This document shows, one piece after another, positions 44,452 through 53,165 of a stretch of DNA of 64,000 nucleotides. The position numbers were made by a program, and so were the translations under genes. This stretch comes from Azospirillum brasilense. GTDB taxonomy: Bacteria; Pseudomonadota; Alphaproteobacteria; Azospirillales; Azospirillaceae. Location: positions 29,995-93,994 of the forward strand of contig NZ_VITI01000003.1 of NCBI RefSeq assembly GCF_007827795.1, given 5' to 3'. The notes under the pieces were generated by a model that worked only from the letters and a program-made list of their open reading frames with translations, was not told the DNA's origin and made no database searches. The stretch's first letter is position 1. Each line of letters starts with the position of its first letter.

Positions 44452-44916
44452 ATGCTTTTTCAGGACCCCACCGCCTTGGACCAGACCGCCGTTCCCACCC
44501 CCCAGTCCGCCACCATCGCCGAGCGGGTCGCCAAGACCGGCATTGACGAGGCGATGATCGAAGCCCTCGTCCGCACCTTCTACGGCAAGATCCGCGACGA
44601 TGCCCTGCTCGGTCCCGTGTTCGGCGCGGCGATCACCGACTGGGAGCCGCATCTTGTGAAGATGATCGACTTCTGGTCCTCCGTCGCCCTGCTGACCCAC
44701 CGCTACGACGGGCGCCCCCTGCCCGCCCATGTCCGCTTCGACATCGGGCCGGCGCATTTCGAGCGCTGGCTGGAGCTTTTCCGCGAGACGACGGCCGAGG
44801 TCTGCACGCCCGAGGCCGCCGCCTTCTTCGAGGACCGCGCGGCCAACATCGGGCGCAGCATCCAGATGGGAGTGGATTTCTTTCGCAAGCAGGCCGCCGC
44901 CGACGCCGGCCGCTGA
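44452..44916 (+). CDS. Group III truncated haemoglobin
   Basis: Haem-binding globin of 154 residues from the ATG at 44452; a GTG at 44431 could add seven. The group III pattern is visible: ALVRTFYGKIRDDALLGPVF at the B/C region, HLVKMIDFWSSVALLTHRYDG in the E helix, LPAHVRFDIGPAHFERWLELF containing the likely proximal His, and a C-terminal helix with GVDFFRKQ. Group III globins are linked to microaerobic growth or NO/O2 chemistry, but no partner gene is adjacent. The start lacks a clear ribosome site, and the IS remnant sits 82 bases upstream, which may have replaced part of the original promoter. Confidence 0.88.
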   Translation: MLFQDPTALDQTAVPTPQSATIAERVAKTGIDEAMIEALVRTFYGKIRDDALLGPVFGAAITDWEPHLVKMIDFWSSVALLTHRYDGRPLPAHVRFDIGPAHFERWLELFRETTAEVCTPEAAAFFEDRAANIGRSIQMGVDFFRKQAAADAGR

Positions 44917-45411
44917 TCAGGCCCCGCGCACCGGTTTGCCCTTCACGCCCCAACTGTCCGTGAAGTCGCGCACGCCGGGGATGGTCATCATATGGGCGTC
45001 CTTGACGTAGATGAACTGCTTGGGGCCAAGCTCGTACTCCATCATCGCGATGCCCTTGGCCCGGCAGCGCTTCTGCTCCTCGGCCCCGATGCGGCGGTCG
45101 GAGACCACCATGTCGGGATGCTCCAGCCCGACCCCGGCGCAGAAGCTGCGGAAACCGCTGTTGGTGCCCTCGGCGACGAGGCGCGGCTGGGTGTCGGGCG
45201 TGCTGTTGAATCGGCTGGCCGCAGTGCCGACCGCCCCCCGCATCGACGGGCTGCCAACGATCCAGATTCCGCGCTCCTCCGGCGGTGGCTTCGGCACGGT
45301 CGGGGGCGGCAGGGTGGCCGTCTGCTGCGGCGGTTGGAATCCGGGGAACTGGCAACCGGCCAGCGCCGCCGCGACGGCGACCATGGCAAGGCCTTTCGAC
45401 AGGGATGGCAC
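44917..45411 (-). CDS. Lipoprotein with a short substrate-binding-protein-like domain
   Basis: A 164-residue precursor starting at a GTG (45411), which has GGAGGAG about 9 bases upstream. The signal peptide ends in the lipobox LAGC (Cys20). A Pro-rich linker follows, then a domain beginning IWIVGSPSMRGAVGTAASRF and continuing HPDMVVSDRRIG and GPKQFIYVKDA. These resemble the first strands of PstS-like phosphate-binding proteins (phosphate-loop, 'sees a substitute at x' and 'permission' segments), but the rest of the two-lobe fold is missing. It may be a small sensor or ligand-presenting lipoprotein. The name 'PBP-like' is tentative. It ends directly after the convergent globin stop. Confidence 0.7.
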   Translation of the reverse strand: MPSLSKGLAMVAVAAALAGCQFPGFQPPQQTATLPPPTVPKPPPEERGIWIVGSPSMRGAVGTAASRFNSTPDTQPRLVAEGTNSGFRSFCAGVGLEHPDMVVSDRRIGAEEQKRCRAKGIAMMEYELGPKQFIYVKDAHMMTIPGVRDFTDSWGVKGKPVRGA

Positions 45412-45477
45412 GCTGTTGTCTCCTCCTTAACCCTTGCACGGCGCGACGCCCTCAGACGCCGCTGGTGATAGCAACGC

Positions 45478-47892
45478 TCAAGCCGGCCCGATGGCTCCAA
45501 GATGACGCGCGAGAGCGGCTTCGAGAAGGCGCGGGGTCACCGGCTTGTGCATCAGGCCAAGACCGTGCCGGGCGGCATCGCGCTGCGGTTCCGGTCCGAT
45601 TTCTCCGGTGACGATGAGGCCCGGCACGTCGGCGCCGAACAGGTCGCGGACGCGCAGGATGGCCTCGGTGCCGACGCGGCCCTGGCGCAGCCGGTAGTCG
45701 GCCAGCACGATGTCGGGCCGCCGCCCGTTGGTGCGCAGGCGGTCCAGCGCTTCGCCGGTGCTCCCGGCGGACAGCACCTCGAACCCCCACTCGCCCAGCA
45801 TCGCCGTCAGCCCCATCAAAACGATGGCGTCGTCCTCCACGACCACGGCCAGCCGTCCGCCCCCGGTTGCGGTCATGGCATCGGCCCGTTCCGTCCGGGT
45901 GGCGCTCGTCGGGGGACGCGGCGCGTCCTGACGGATCAGAGGAACACTGACCGAGAAGATCGAGCCGCGCCCCGGACGCGACACCAGATCCACCGGATGG
46001 TCGAGCAGCCGCGACAGCCGGCGCACGATGGCGAGGCCAAGGCCGAGGCCCTGGTCACGGTCGCGCTCTGGATTGCCGATCTGGTGGAACTCCTCGAAAA
46101 TACGCTCCCGCTGCTCGGGCGGGATGCCCAGGCCGGTGTCATGCACCTCGACGCACAGGCGCGTTCCCTGGGGACGGCAGTCGACCATCACGCGGCCCCG
46201 GTCGGTGTAGCGGATGGCGTTGTCGACCAGATTGCGCAGCATCCGCCCCAGCAGGACGCGGTCGCTGCGCACCGTCCCGGTGAAGGGAACCACCCGCCAG
46301 TCCAGCCCCTTGGCCTCGGCCAGCGGGGCGTAGGCGGCGGACAGCGGGCCGAGCAGGTCGGCGACCGGGAATTCCTCGATTTGCGGCGCCACCACCCCGG
46401 CGTCGAGGCGCGACACGTCGAGCAGGCTGTCCAGCAGGTCCTTCAGCGTGTCCAACCCTTGCTGGAGCCGGTCGAGCGCCCGCTTTCCGGCCTCGCCGGC
46501 GACATGGGGGCCCAGCGCCCCGGCGAACAGCAGGATCGACTGCATGGGCTGGCGCAGGTCGTGGCTGGCCGCCGCCAGGAAGCGGCCCTTCGAGCGGTCG
46601 GCCTCCTCCGCCGCCTGCTGGGCGCGCCGGATGTCATGGATGTCCACCGCGGTGCCGATCCAGGAAACGATGGCGCTTCTTTCCCGCACCGGCACCACGC
46701 GGCACTGGTGCCAGCGCCACGCCCCGTCGGCGCGCCGAACCCGGATGTTGCTCTGATAAGGCGAGCCGGCGGCGATCGAGCGCGTCCTCAGTTCGATGAA
46801 GGCGGAACGGTCGTCCGGATGGATGGCCTTCCAGTTGGACATGGTTTCCACGTCCTGGCCGGTGTAGGCGCGCAGCTCGACATTGTAATATTCGGGGGTG
46901 CCGTCAGGGCGGTTGATCCACATCAGCAGCGGCGTGTTGTCCACCAATGTGCGGAACCGCGCCTCGCTCGACCGCAGCGCCTCCTCCGCGCGCTTGCGGG
47001 CGGTGATGTCGCGGGCCACCCCGACGACGCCGATGGCGGCTCCCCAGGCGTCGCGCAGAGGCATGACGCTGATCATCAGGACGCGCGTGCCCTCCTCGAT
47101 GGGGAAAGGCAGCTCGTCCTCCACCGTCTCCTCCCGCCCGGTGGCGATCACACGCCCGCACAGGTCGTCGAGCCGCTCGGCCTCTTCCGGCGGGAACAGG
47201 TCCTCGTCGGTCAGGCCGACCACCGCCTCCCGCGTCCGTCCGAACAGGCGCGCGGTCGCCGAGTTGACCAGGGTGAAGCGGCGTTCCCGGTCCTTGGCGA
47301 AGATCGGGTCGGTGACGCTCTCCAGAAGGCTCTCCAACAGGGCGTTCTTGTCCCGCAGCAGCGTCTCCGCCGCCTGGGCGGCGCGGTGGGCGGCCTGGGT
47401 TTCCATCTCGTGCATGGCGAGGCGGGCGAACTCCTCCAGATCCCGCTCGTCCTCCGCACTGAATTCCGGATGGGGCTGGTGATCGAGCAGGGAAAAGGTT
47501 CCGATCCGCAGCCCGTCCGGCGCGATCAGCGGCGCCCCGGCGTAGAAACGCAGGTGCGGCGGCCCGGCCACCATGTCATGGTCGGCGAAGCGCTCGTCCT
47601 CCCGCGTGTCGCGCGCGACCAGCACCGCGTCGCCGAGGATGGTGTGGGCGCAGAAGGACAGCCGCCGCTCAAGGACCATCGTCTCCAGGCCATAGCCAGC
47701 CTTGGACCATTGCCGCGTCTCGTCCACCAGATTGATCATCACGATGGGCATGCGGAAATGGCGCGCACCCAGCCGGGCCAGCCGGTCGAAGGCCGCTTCC
47801 GGCGGCGTGTCCAGCACGCCGTAGCTCTTCAGCCGGTCGAGCCGGGCGCGCTCATCCGATGGCCATGTCGGCTCGATGCTGCTCAACGTCAC
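45478..47892 (-). CDS. GAF-PAS-PAS hybrid histidine kinase with C-terminal receiver
   Basis: Soluble sensor kinase of 804 residues with no membrane helices. Domains in order: GAF (about 18-165), PAS (about 186-305, then RDITARKRAEEALR linker), PAS with PAC (about 318-430, WRWHQCRVVPV), HisKA with His444 in AASHDLRQPMQSIL, HATPase with NLVDNAIRY and GLGLGLAIVRRL, and a receiver with Asp732 in LADYRL. The SHDLRQP form of the H-box is typical of the HWE-unrelated hybrid kinases with terminal receivers. The GTG start at 47892 overlaps an AAGGGG; the TTG at 47886 is better spaced, so the start is uncertain by two codons. No dedicated output regulator is adjacent. Confidence 0.88.
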   Translation of the reverse strand: MTLSSIEPTWPSDERARLDRLKSYGVLDTPPEAAFDRLARLGARHFRMPIVMINLVDETRQWSKAGYGLETMVLERRLSFCAHTILGDAVLVARDTREDERFADHDMVAGPPHLRFYAGAPLIAPDGLRIGTFSLLDHQPHPEFSAEDERDLEEFARLAMHEMETQAAHRAAQAAETLLRDKNALLESLLESVTDPIFAKDRERRFTLVNSATARLFGRTREAVVGLTDEDLFPPEEAERLDDLCGRVIATGREETVEDELPFPIEEGTRVLMISVMPLRDAWGAAIGVVGVARDITARKRAEEALRSSEARFRTLVDNTPLLMWINRPDGTPEYYNVELRAYTGQDVETMSNWKAIHPDDRSAFIELRTRSIAAGSPYQSNIRVRRADGAWRWHQCRVVPVRERSAIVSWIGTAVDIHDIRRAQQAAEEADRSKGRFLAAASHDLRQPMQSILLFAGALGPHVAGEAGKRALDRLQQGLDTLKDLLDSLLDVSRLDAGVVAPQIEEFPVADLLGPLSAAYAPLAEAKGLDWRVVPFTGTVRSDRVLLGRMLRNLVDNAIRYTDRGRVMVDCRPQGTRLCVEVHDTGLGIPPEQRERIFEEFHQIGNPERDRDQGLGLGLAIVRRLSRLLDHPVDLVSRPGRGSIFSVSVPLIRQDAPRPPTSATRTERADAMTATGGGRLAVVVEDDAIVLMGLTAMLGEWGFEVLSAGSTGEALDRLRTNGRRPDIVLADYRLRQGRVGTEAILRVRDLFGADVPGLIVTGEIGPEPQRDAARHGLGLMHKPVTPRLLEAALARHLGAIGPA

Positions 47893-48122
47893 CCCTTACG
47901 AACAAGACGCGGACAAGACGCTGATGGTCGGGCGCAGACGCGCCTGAACCATGATGTGGGCAGGGCCGAGGCTTATGGAAAGACGCGGAGCAGGTTTCCC
48001 TTCCGCCCCCCTCCGGTCTTCGGCACAATTGCTTTGAATGCAAACCCTTTGAGCCCGGGCAGAGAGCCGCCCGCGACCCCACATGACCAGAAGCCGTTCC
48101 CCGTCCCCACTCGGAGCACAGC

Positions 48123-48986
48123 ATGAAGGACAGCAGGCCGAACCACGAATCCGCCGCCTACCGCATCGCTTTCGAGGACCGCGATTTCCTGTTGAGCGAG
48201 CCGATGCGCGGGGTGCGCTTCATGCTCGAATACGCCAAGCCGGAAGCGGAGCTGAAGGCCTGGGGCATCCGGTCCACCATCGTGGTCTACGGCAGCGCGC
48301 GGGTGCCCTCGCCGGAGCGGGCGGAGCGGCTTCTCAGCGACGCCCGGACGCCGGAGGAGCGGCAGCTGGCCGAGCGGCGGGCCAAGCAGGCGGCCTGGTA
48401 CGAGGAGGCGCGGACCTTCGGGCGCATCGTGTCGGAGCGCGGCGGCGCCCTGGCGCCGACCGAGGACGGGCAGCGGGACAACGTGATCGCCACCGGCGGC
48501 GGTCCCGGCCTGATGGAGGCCGCCAACCGCGGCGCGCAGGAGGCCGGGGCGCCGAGCATCGGATTCAACATCAGCCTGCCCCAGGAGCCGCACCCCAACC
48601 CCTACAGCACGCCGGAGCTGACCTTCCGTTTCCATTATTTCGCCATCCGGAAAATGCATCTGGCGATGCGCGCCAACGGGCTGGCCATCTTCCCCGGCGG
48701 CTTCGGCACCTTCGACGAGGCGTTCGAGATCCTGAACCTGCTCAACACCAACAAGGCGTCCCGCCTGCCCATCGTCTTCGTCGGGCGCGACTACTGGAAC
48801 GAGGTGGTGAATTTCCGGGCGCTCGCCGACCACGGCATGGTCAGCGCCGCCGATCTGGAGCTGTTCGACATCGCCGACACGGCGGAGGAGGCGTGGGACT
48901 GCATGACCCGGCTCGGCCTCAAGCGCGGCAACCCGCCGCTGGGTCCCGCCGGCACCGGCTTGTCGGCGGCCGACGAGGAGGCCTGA
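48123..48986 (+). CDS. LOG-family protein (cytokinin-activating type fold)
   Basis: Probable nucleotide 5'-monophosphate phosphoribohydrolase-like enzyme of 287 residues. The family motif PGGFGTFDEAFEIL is at about residues 190-203, and the upstream ATGGGPGLMEAANRGA and FAIRKMHLAMRA blocks supply the Rossmann-like nucleotide site and catalytic Arg. An N-terminal extension of about 55 residues precedes the core, as in the long bacterial subgroup. In plant-associated bacteria such enzymes can release cytokinins, but many serve housekeeping roles. The gene stands alone between divergent and convergent neighbours. Confidence 0.87.
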   Translation: MKDSRPNHESAAYRIAFEDRDFLLSEPMRGVRFMLEYAKPEAELKAWGIRSTIVVYGSARVPSPERAERLLSDARTPEERQLAERRAKQAAWYEEARTFGRIVSERGGALAPTEDGQRDNVIATGGGPGLMEAANRGAQEAGAPSIGFNISLPQEPHPNPYSTPELTFRFHYFAIRKMHLAMRANGLAIFPGGFGTFDEAFEILNLLNTNKASRLPIVFVGRDYWNEVVNFRALADHGMVSAADLELFDIADTAEEAWDCMTRLGLKRGNPPLGPAGTGLSAADEEA

Positions 48987-48989
48987 GGC

Positions 48990-49790
48990 TCAGCCCGGCG
49001 GCGGACTGTCGACAGCCGGAGCCGTCGGCGCGGGGGCGTTCAGCGCCACCCGCCCGACGCCCGGAATCTTGACCGCGAGATCGAAGGGATCGACCCCGAA
49101 GGTCATGCCCAGCAGGTTCACCTCGAACCCCTCCTCCTTGGCCAGGAGCAGACCGGCGAGGCCGAACAGGCTGACCTGCCAGCCGGTGCCGCTGGGCGCC
49201 CGCGCGATCAGGCCGGTGCCCAGATAGTCCTTGCCCAGCGCCGTGGAGGGCAGGTCGAGCCGCAGGTCCGGCACCGCCCGCCCCACCCAGGCGGCGAAGG
49301 TGTTGCTGTTGGGACCGGGCCAGATGCGGTATTCCCCGGCGTAGGGATAGCTCCGGGCGGCCTCGGCGATCTTGGGGATGGCGGCCTCGGCGGCGGGGCC
49401 GCGCAACTCGGCCAGCACGGCGGGGGCGGAGCCGAACCAGCGCCCGTCCGGATCGCGGTTGCTGACCGCCACCGCCGGCAGGCCGCGGTAGACCCGCCAG
49501 CCGATCACTTCGTAGACGGTGTAGGCCGACGCCCCCGCCGGCTTCACCGCGAACCACGGGTGCGTGCCGAAGGCGCCGCGCCAGGACAGGGCACGGGCGG
49601 CGTAGACCTGCACCACCGCCTCCGGCGTCATCGCGGGATCGGGGGCGAGGCCGACGGACGTACGGTCCGCCCGGCTCCAGTCCACGCCCAGCGTCGCCGT
49701 GCCCGACGCGATCACGAAGGCCGGACCGGCCAGCAGCAGGACCAGCGTCATCAAAATCACCAGGATGGTGGCCGCCATTCTTTTCCGCAC
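48990..49790 (-). CDS. DUF3750 family membrane-anchored protein
   Basis: A 266-residue protein with one N-terminal membrane helix (AATILVILMTLVLLLAGPAF, about residues 6-28) and a periplasmic domain. THPWFAVKPAGASAYTVYEV, SYPYAGEYRIWPGPNSNTF and the LLGMTFGVDPFDLAVKIPG end match the DUF3750 pattern as I remember it. Function unknown. Conserved Asn/Thr after the WPGPNSNT block resembles papain-like or lipocalin-like active loops, but that is speculative. The frame is open from 49916; I choose the GTG at 49790 with GAGAGG 5 bases upstream, while the ATG at 49778 is the alternative. Confidence 0.75.
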   Translation of the reverse strand: MRKRMAATILVILMTLVLLLAGPAFVIASGTATLGVDWSRADRTSVGLAPDPAMTPEAVVQVYAARALSWRGAFGTHPWFAVKPAGASAYTVYEVIGWRVYRGLPAVAVSNRDPDGRWFGSAPAVLAELRGPAAEAAIPKIAEAARSYPYAGEYRIWPGPNSNTFAAWVGRAVPDLRLDLPSTALGKDYLGTGLIARAPSGTGWQVSLFGLAGLLLAKEEGFEVNLLGMTFGVDPFDLAVKIPGVGRVALNAPAPTAPAVDSPPPG

Positions 49791-49918
49791 CGCTCCCTCT
49801 CGCCTCGTGGGCCGTTCCCCAGATAGGCTATCATCGTCCCGCCCACCACCGATGTTGTACGTTGAGGACCGTCCGGCTGGTTCATCGCCGGATGGCTGCT
49901 CACCGAAGGAGCGCACCG

Positions 49919-50371
49919 ATGCCCGCCGCCGATCTAATAGCCCTTCTGGACCGCATCACCCGGCAGGCGCCGACCCGCGCCGCGACGATGGAGGTCGCCC
50001 GTGCGCTTGGCTGGACCACGGGGCCGAGCCGCAAGGGGTGGAAGGTGGTCCAGCCAACCGGCTATGTCGGCGGCATGGTCATCCCGCCGAGCGCCGACAC
50101 CGCCGCCGCGGAGGTGTGGTTCGACCCCGAGGGGACGGAACGCGGTCTGGCCGGCCCCAACGCGGAGTTTCCGCCCTACCTGACCAGCCTGGACACCGCC
50201 CTGTCCGCCGTCCCCGCGGCGGAGCGCTCGGCCACCCTGCGGGGCGCGCTGGACCGTCACCGGGCATGGCAGGAGGAAACGGGGCGGAACGACGCGGCGC
50301 TCGGTCGCCTGCCGGCTTTCGTCGTCGCCGCATGGCTGTCCGTGAAGACGGATTCCGAAACGCCGGATTGA
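49919..50371 (+). CDS. Hypothetical cytosolic protein (150 aa)
   Basis: Not recognised. The ATG at 49919 has GAAGGAG 6 bases upstream, better than the frame's first start at 49862. The 150-residue product has a helix-rich N-terminus (DLIALLDRITRQAPTRAATMEVARALGW), a central short beta segment with GYVGGMVIPP, and a C-terminal helical part. No signal peptide, membrane segment or known motif. It lies between two minus-strand membrane-protein genes, so it is transcribed alone. Confidence 0.7.
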   Translation: MPAADLIALLDRITRQAPTRAATMEVARALGWTTGPSRKGWKVVQPTGYVGGMVIPPSADTAAAEVWFDPEGTERGLAGPNAEFPPYLTSLDTALSAVPAAERSATLRGALDRHRAWQEETGRNDAALGRLPAFVVAAWLSVKTDSETPD

Positions 50372-50377
50372 CGGGTT

Positions 50378-52441
50378 TCAGCCCCCCGTCCCGGTTTCCT
50401 TCGGCCCACCGTTCATGGCCTGGGCGGCGGCGAAACCGATGATCCGGTTGGCCGCCTCCGGGTCGTCCACCCGCACGACCACGCCGCGCCCGACCAGATG
50501 GATGCCGTGGGCCTGGAAGGCGTGGATCAGGCGGTGGTAGGCCTCGCGCCTGATGACGAATTGCTCGTTGGGCTTGGTGATGAACTTGACGCCGATGATC
50601 ACCGCGTCGTCCTCCACCCGCCGCACGCCCTGCGACTTCAACGGTTCGATGAAGCTCGGCCCCATCTCCGGGTCGGCGGACAGGTCCTTGCCGACCTCCT
50701 TCACCAGCTTCTTGACCAGCCCCATGTCGGTCTCCGGCGGGACACGAAACTCCAGGCGCATCAGCGCCCAGTCGCGGCTGTAGTTGGTCAGCGCCTTGAT
50801 CTGGCCGAAGGGCAGCGTGTGCACCGCGCCGCGGTGATGGCGCAGCTTCAGCGAGCGCAGGGAAATGCCCTCCACCGTGCCGCGCAGGTTGCCCACCTCC
50901 ACATAGTCGCCCATGTGGAAGGCGTCCTCCAGCAGGAAAAAGACGCCGGCCAGGATGTCGGCGATGGTCGACTGCGCGCCCAGACCGATGGCGATGCCAA
51001 CCACCCCTGCCCCGGCCAGCAACGGCCCGATCTCGATGCCCAGCGAGGACAGCACGATCATGACCAGGATGACGACCAGCACGACCTGAAGGAACTTCCG
51101 CAGCAGAGGCAGCAGGGTCGCCAGCCGTTGCCCGCGGGAGGAGACTCCATCGTGCCGCGCCCCTTCCAGCGCCCGGTCGATGGCCCGCACCACCATCGTC
51201 CAGGCAACGTAGCCCAGCAGCAGCACGACCGTCACGTTGAACAGCAACCGCAGGGCGATGCCGGTTGCCCCGCTGGCCTGCTCCACCCGGAAGCCCCAGA
51301 TGGCCGCCGTGGCGAAGACTCCGACAACGAACAGGGCCGACCACAGCGCCCGCATCACCCGCGCCACCGCAGCCTTCCCCGCCTCCGTCTCCTCCCCCCG
51401 GTAGAAGCGGGCGAGCGGGCGCTGGGCCATCAGGGCGATGGCCGGCACCGCCAACGCCACCAACAGGCTGGCGAGCATCCGCGGCCCCGTCGCCGGCTCC
51501 AGCCGCACCGCCGCCGCCGCGACGACCAGCCACAGGGCGACGAGATAGACCGAGGCCACCACCGACCACAATCCCAGCGTCGGGTGGTCCTTTGCCTCGA
51601 CGCCCAGCGGACGGGCGATGGCCCGCGCCACCGGAGCACGCCCGCGCCACACGCGGTACAGCAGATACAGAAAAGGCACGGTGCTCAGCGGCAGTCCGAT
51701 GGCGACGATCGCGTTGCCGCCGACCCCCAGCGCCAGCAGCAGATCGACCAGCCCGAGCACCGTCGCGGCCAATGTCACGGTGACCACGCCCGTGCGGTGC
51801 AGAGCGCGCGCGTCGGCGTCTTCCAGCGGGATCAGGCGCAGCCCTGGATGCCTCGGCGCGCAGAGGAAGCGGATCAGCCGGTCGGTCAGCAGAACGGTCA
51901 GCGCCGCCTGGAGCAAAGCGAGAAGAACGGCCGGGGCAGCAGGATGCGCCGGACGCACGATCGCATAGACAACCAGCACCCCGAGCGCGAAGGCGCCCAC
52001 CGGAACCAGCCCCAGCACGAAGCGCAGAGCGCCCGTCAGCAGCGGCGCCCCGCCGTCCGCCTCCAGCTTCCGGAGTGGCCCCGCCAGGACCCGGTTCGTC
52101 AACAGCAGGGCCGCCGTTCCCGCAGCGAAGAGGATCAGCAGGCCGCGCAGCAGGCGCAACGGGTGCACCGCCGCCTCCCGCCCGTTGGGGCGCGCGAAGG
52201 CATCCGACAGGATGGAGGGAATCTGAGGATAGGTGGCGGCGACCGCCTCCAGCCGTGCCGCATACACTTCCAGTGCCGTCGCCGGCGCTCCCGCCGCGGA
52301 AGCATGACCATCCGGTGTTTGTCCCGCTGCGCGTCCAAGTGGCAATGTGGCGAACAGCAGGGCCGCGAGCAGCAGAGTGGCGAGCAAGGGAAGGGTCGCC
52401 TTCCGCAGACGGGAGAGGCGCATCCCCGAATCGTCGTCCAT
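50378..52441 (-). CDS. Large MscS-family mechanosensitive channel
   Basis: Multi-helix MscS-type channel of about 687 residues; releases solutes on hypo-osmotic shock. An N-terminal helix/signal-like segment (LPLLATLLLAALLFATLPLG) is followed by a periplasmic stretch and roughly ten membrane helices. The pore-lining helix and following block read GIAIGLGAQSTIADILAG (about residue 487), then FFLLEDAFHMGDYVEVGNL and RGAVHTLPFGQIKALTN of the MscS beta domain. The frame is open from 52534; the ATG at 52441 is used, and 52423 is possible. The NAGGN osmolyte operon elsewhere in the window is functionally complementary but not linked. Confidence 0.87.
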   Translation of the reverse strand: MDDDSGMRLSRLRKATLPLLATLLLAALLFATLPLGRAAGQTPDGHASAAGAPATALEVYAARLEAVAATYPQIPSILSDAFARPNGREAAVHPLRLLRGLLILFAAGTAALLLTNRVLAGPLRKLEADGGAPLLTGALRFVLGLVPVGAFALGVLVVYAIVRPAHPAAPAVLLALLQAALTVLLTDRLIRFLCAPRHPGLRLIPLEDADARALHRTGVVTVTLAATVLGLVDLLLALGVGGNAIVAIGLPLSTVPFLYLLYRVWRGRAPVARAIARPLGVEAKDHPTLGLWSVVASVYLVALWLVVAAAAVRLEPATGPRMLASLLVALAVPAIALMAQRPLARFYRGEETEAGKAAVARVMRALWSALFVVGVFATAAIWGFRVEQASGATGIALRLLFNVTVVLLLGYVAWTMVVRAIDRALEGARHDGVSSRGQRLATLLPLLRKFLQVVLVVILVMIVLSSLGIEIGPLLAGAGVVGIAIGLGAQSTIADILAGVFFLLEDAFHMGDYVEVGNLRGTVEGISLRSLKLRHHRGAVHTLPFGQIKALTNYSRDWALMRLEFRVPPETDMGLVKKLVKEVGKDLSADPEMGPSFIEPLKSQGVRRVEDDAVIIGVKFITKPNEQFVIRREAYHRLIHAFQAHGIHLVGRGVVVRVDDPEAANRIIGFAAAQAMNGGPKETGTGG

Positions 52442-52722
52442 AGGGGCCATCCAGCCGGAGTGCGACGGAGCGGCGGCCCATCGGACTGAAAGGCCACGCC
52501 CATGCCTTGGGACGCTCGTCCCCACCCCCACCATGGGGCCAGTACGTTACGGTTGCCTATCGGGGGAAGCGATACCCGGTGTGTTTCCCGCTGGTGCGCA
52601 ACGGATGTTCCGGGCGGCGTATGTTACGGTAAGAAGCCGGTTCGTGACCTCCCTTCACGGACAGACTTCCTCAATCGTTCCTAAAATGCCCGGCTTCGCC
52701 AACGGTCATAAGGAACCGCCGC

Positions 52723-53097
52723 ATGCGCCTGTTATCCATCGCGTCCCTTGGGCTTCACGCAGCCACGTTGATCGCGACGCTGGCCGTCGCTTCCCCGGCA
52801 CAGGCGCAGTTCGGCCTGTTCCTCGGTGGCCGCGGCGGGGTGGATCTGACGGACGAGGATTGGGACCTGTTCCGCAAGGCGCTCAGCGACGCCCTGACCC
52901 CCATGGAGGCGGGGCGGCGCACCGAATGGAACAACCCGAAGACCGGAGTGCGCGGCGATGTGGTCGTGCAGAAGGTGCACGAGCGCGACGGTGTGCCCTG
53001 CGGGGACGTTCAGGCCAATTTCATCCGGCGCACCGTCCAACCCTACAGGCTGACCTTTTGCAAGATGCCCGACGGGCGTTGGGCCATCGCGCCCTGA
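52723..53097 (+). CDS. Exported 17-kDa-surface-antigen-like small protein
   Basis: A 124-residue precursor with a Sec signal peptide (LHAATLIATLAVASPAQAQF, cleavage near residue 29). The mature part includes TEWNNPKTGVRGDVVVQK and YRLTFCKMPDGRWAI. This resembles the C-terminal domain of Rickettsia 17-kDa antigen-type outer-membrane proteins (pattern W-x-NP-x-TG-x-x-G ... C-x-x-PDG-x-W). It lacks the usual glycine-zipper region. Location periplasm or outer membrane. The last eight codons and the stop form the first unit of a three-copy tandem repeat that runs past the gene. Confidence 0.72.
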   Translation: MRLLSIASLGLHAATLIATLAVASPAQAQFGLFLGGRGGVDLTDEDWDLFRKALSDALTPMEAGRRTEWNNPKTGVRGDVVVQKVHERDGVPCGDVQANFIRRTVQPYRLTFCKMPDGRWAIAP

Positions 53098-53147
53098 CGG
53101 GCGCTGGGGCCATCGCGCCCTGACGGGCGCCGGGAGCATCGCGCCCT
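53071..53147 (+). repeat. Three-copy tandem repeat across a stop codon
   Basis: Units of 25, 26 and 26 bases (53071-53095, 53096-53121, 53122-53147) share GACGGGCG...CATCGCGCCCT. The first encodes the C-terminal DGRWAIAP of the small exported protein. Copies two and three lie after the TGA and each regenerates a CCCTGA. A partial fourth unit (GACGGGG) follows. Confidence 0.9.
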
Positions 53148-53165
53148 GACGGGGAACCTTCGGCG

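Noticed and set aside
50079..52481. 800-aa minus-strand frame overlapping the MscS gene
   Set aside because: Shifted frame of MscS; Gly/Arg/Ala-rich and lacking membrane segments.
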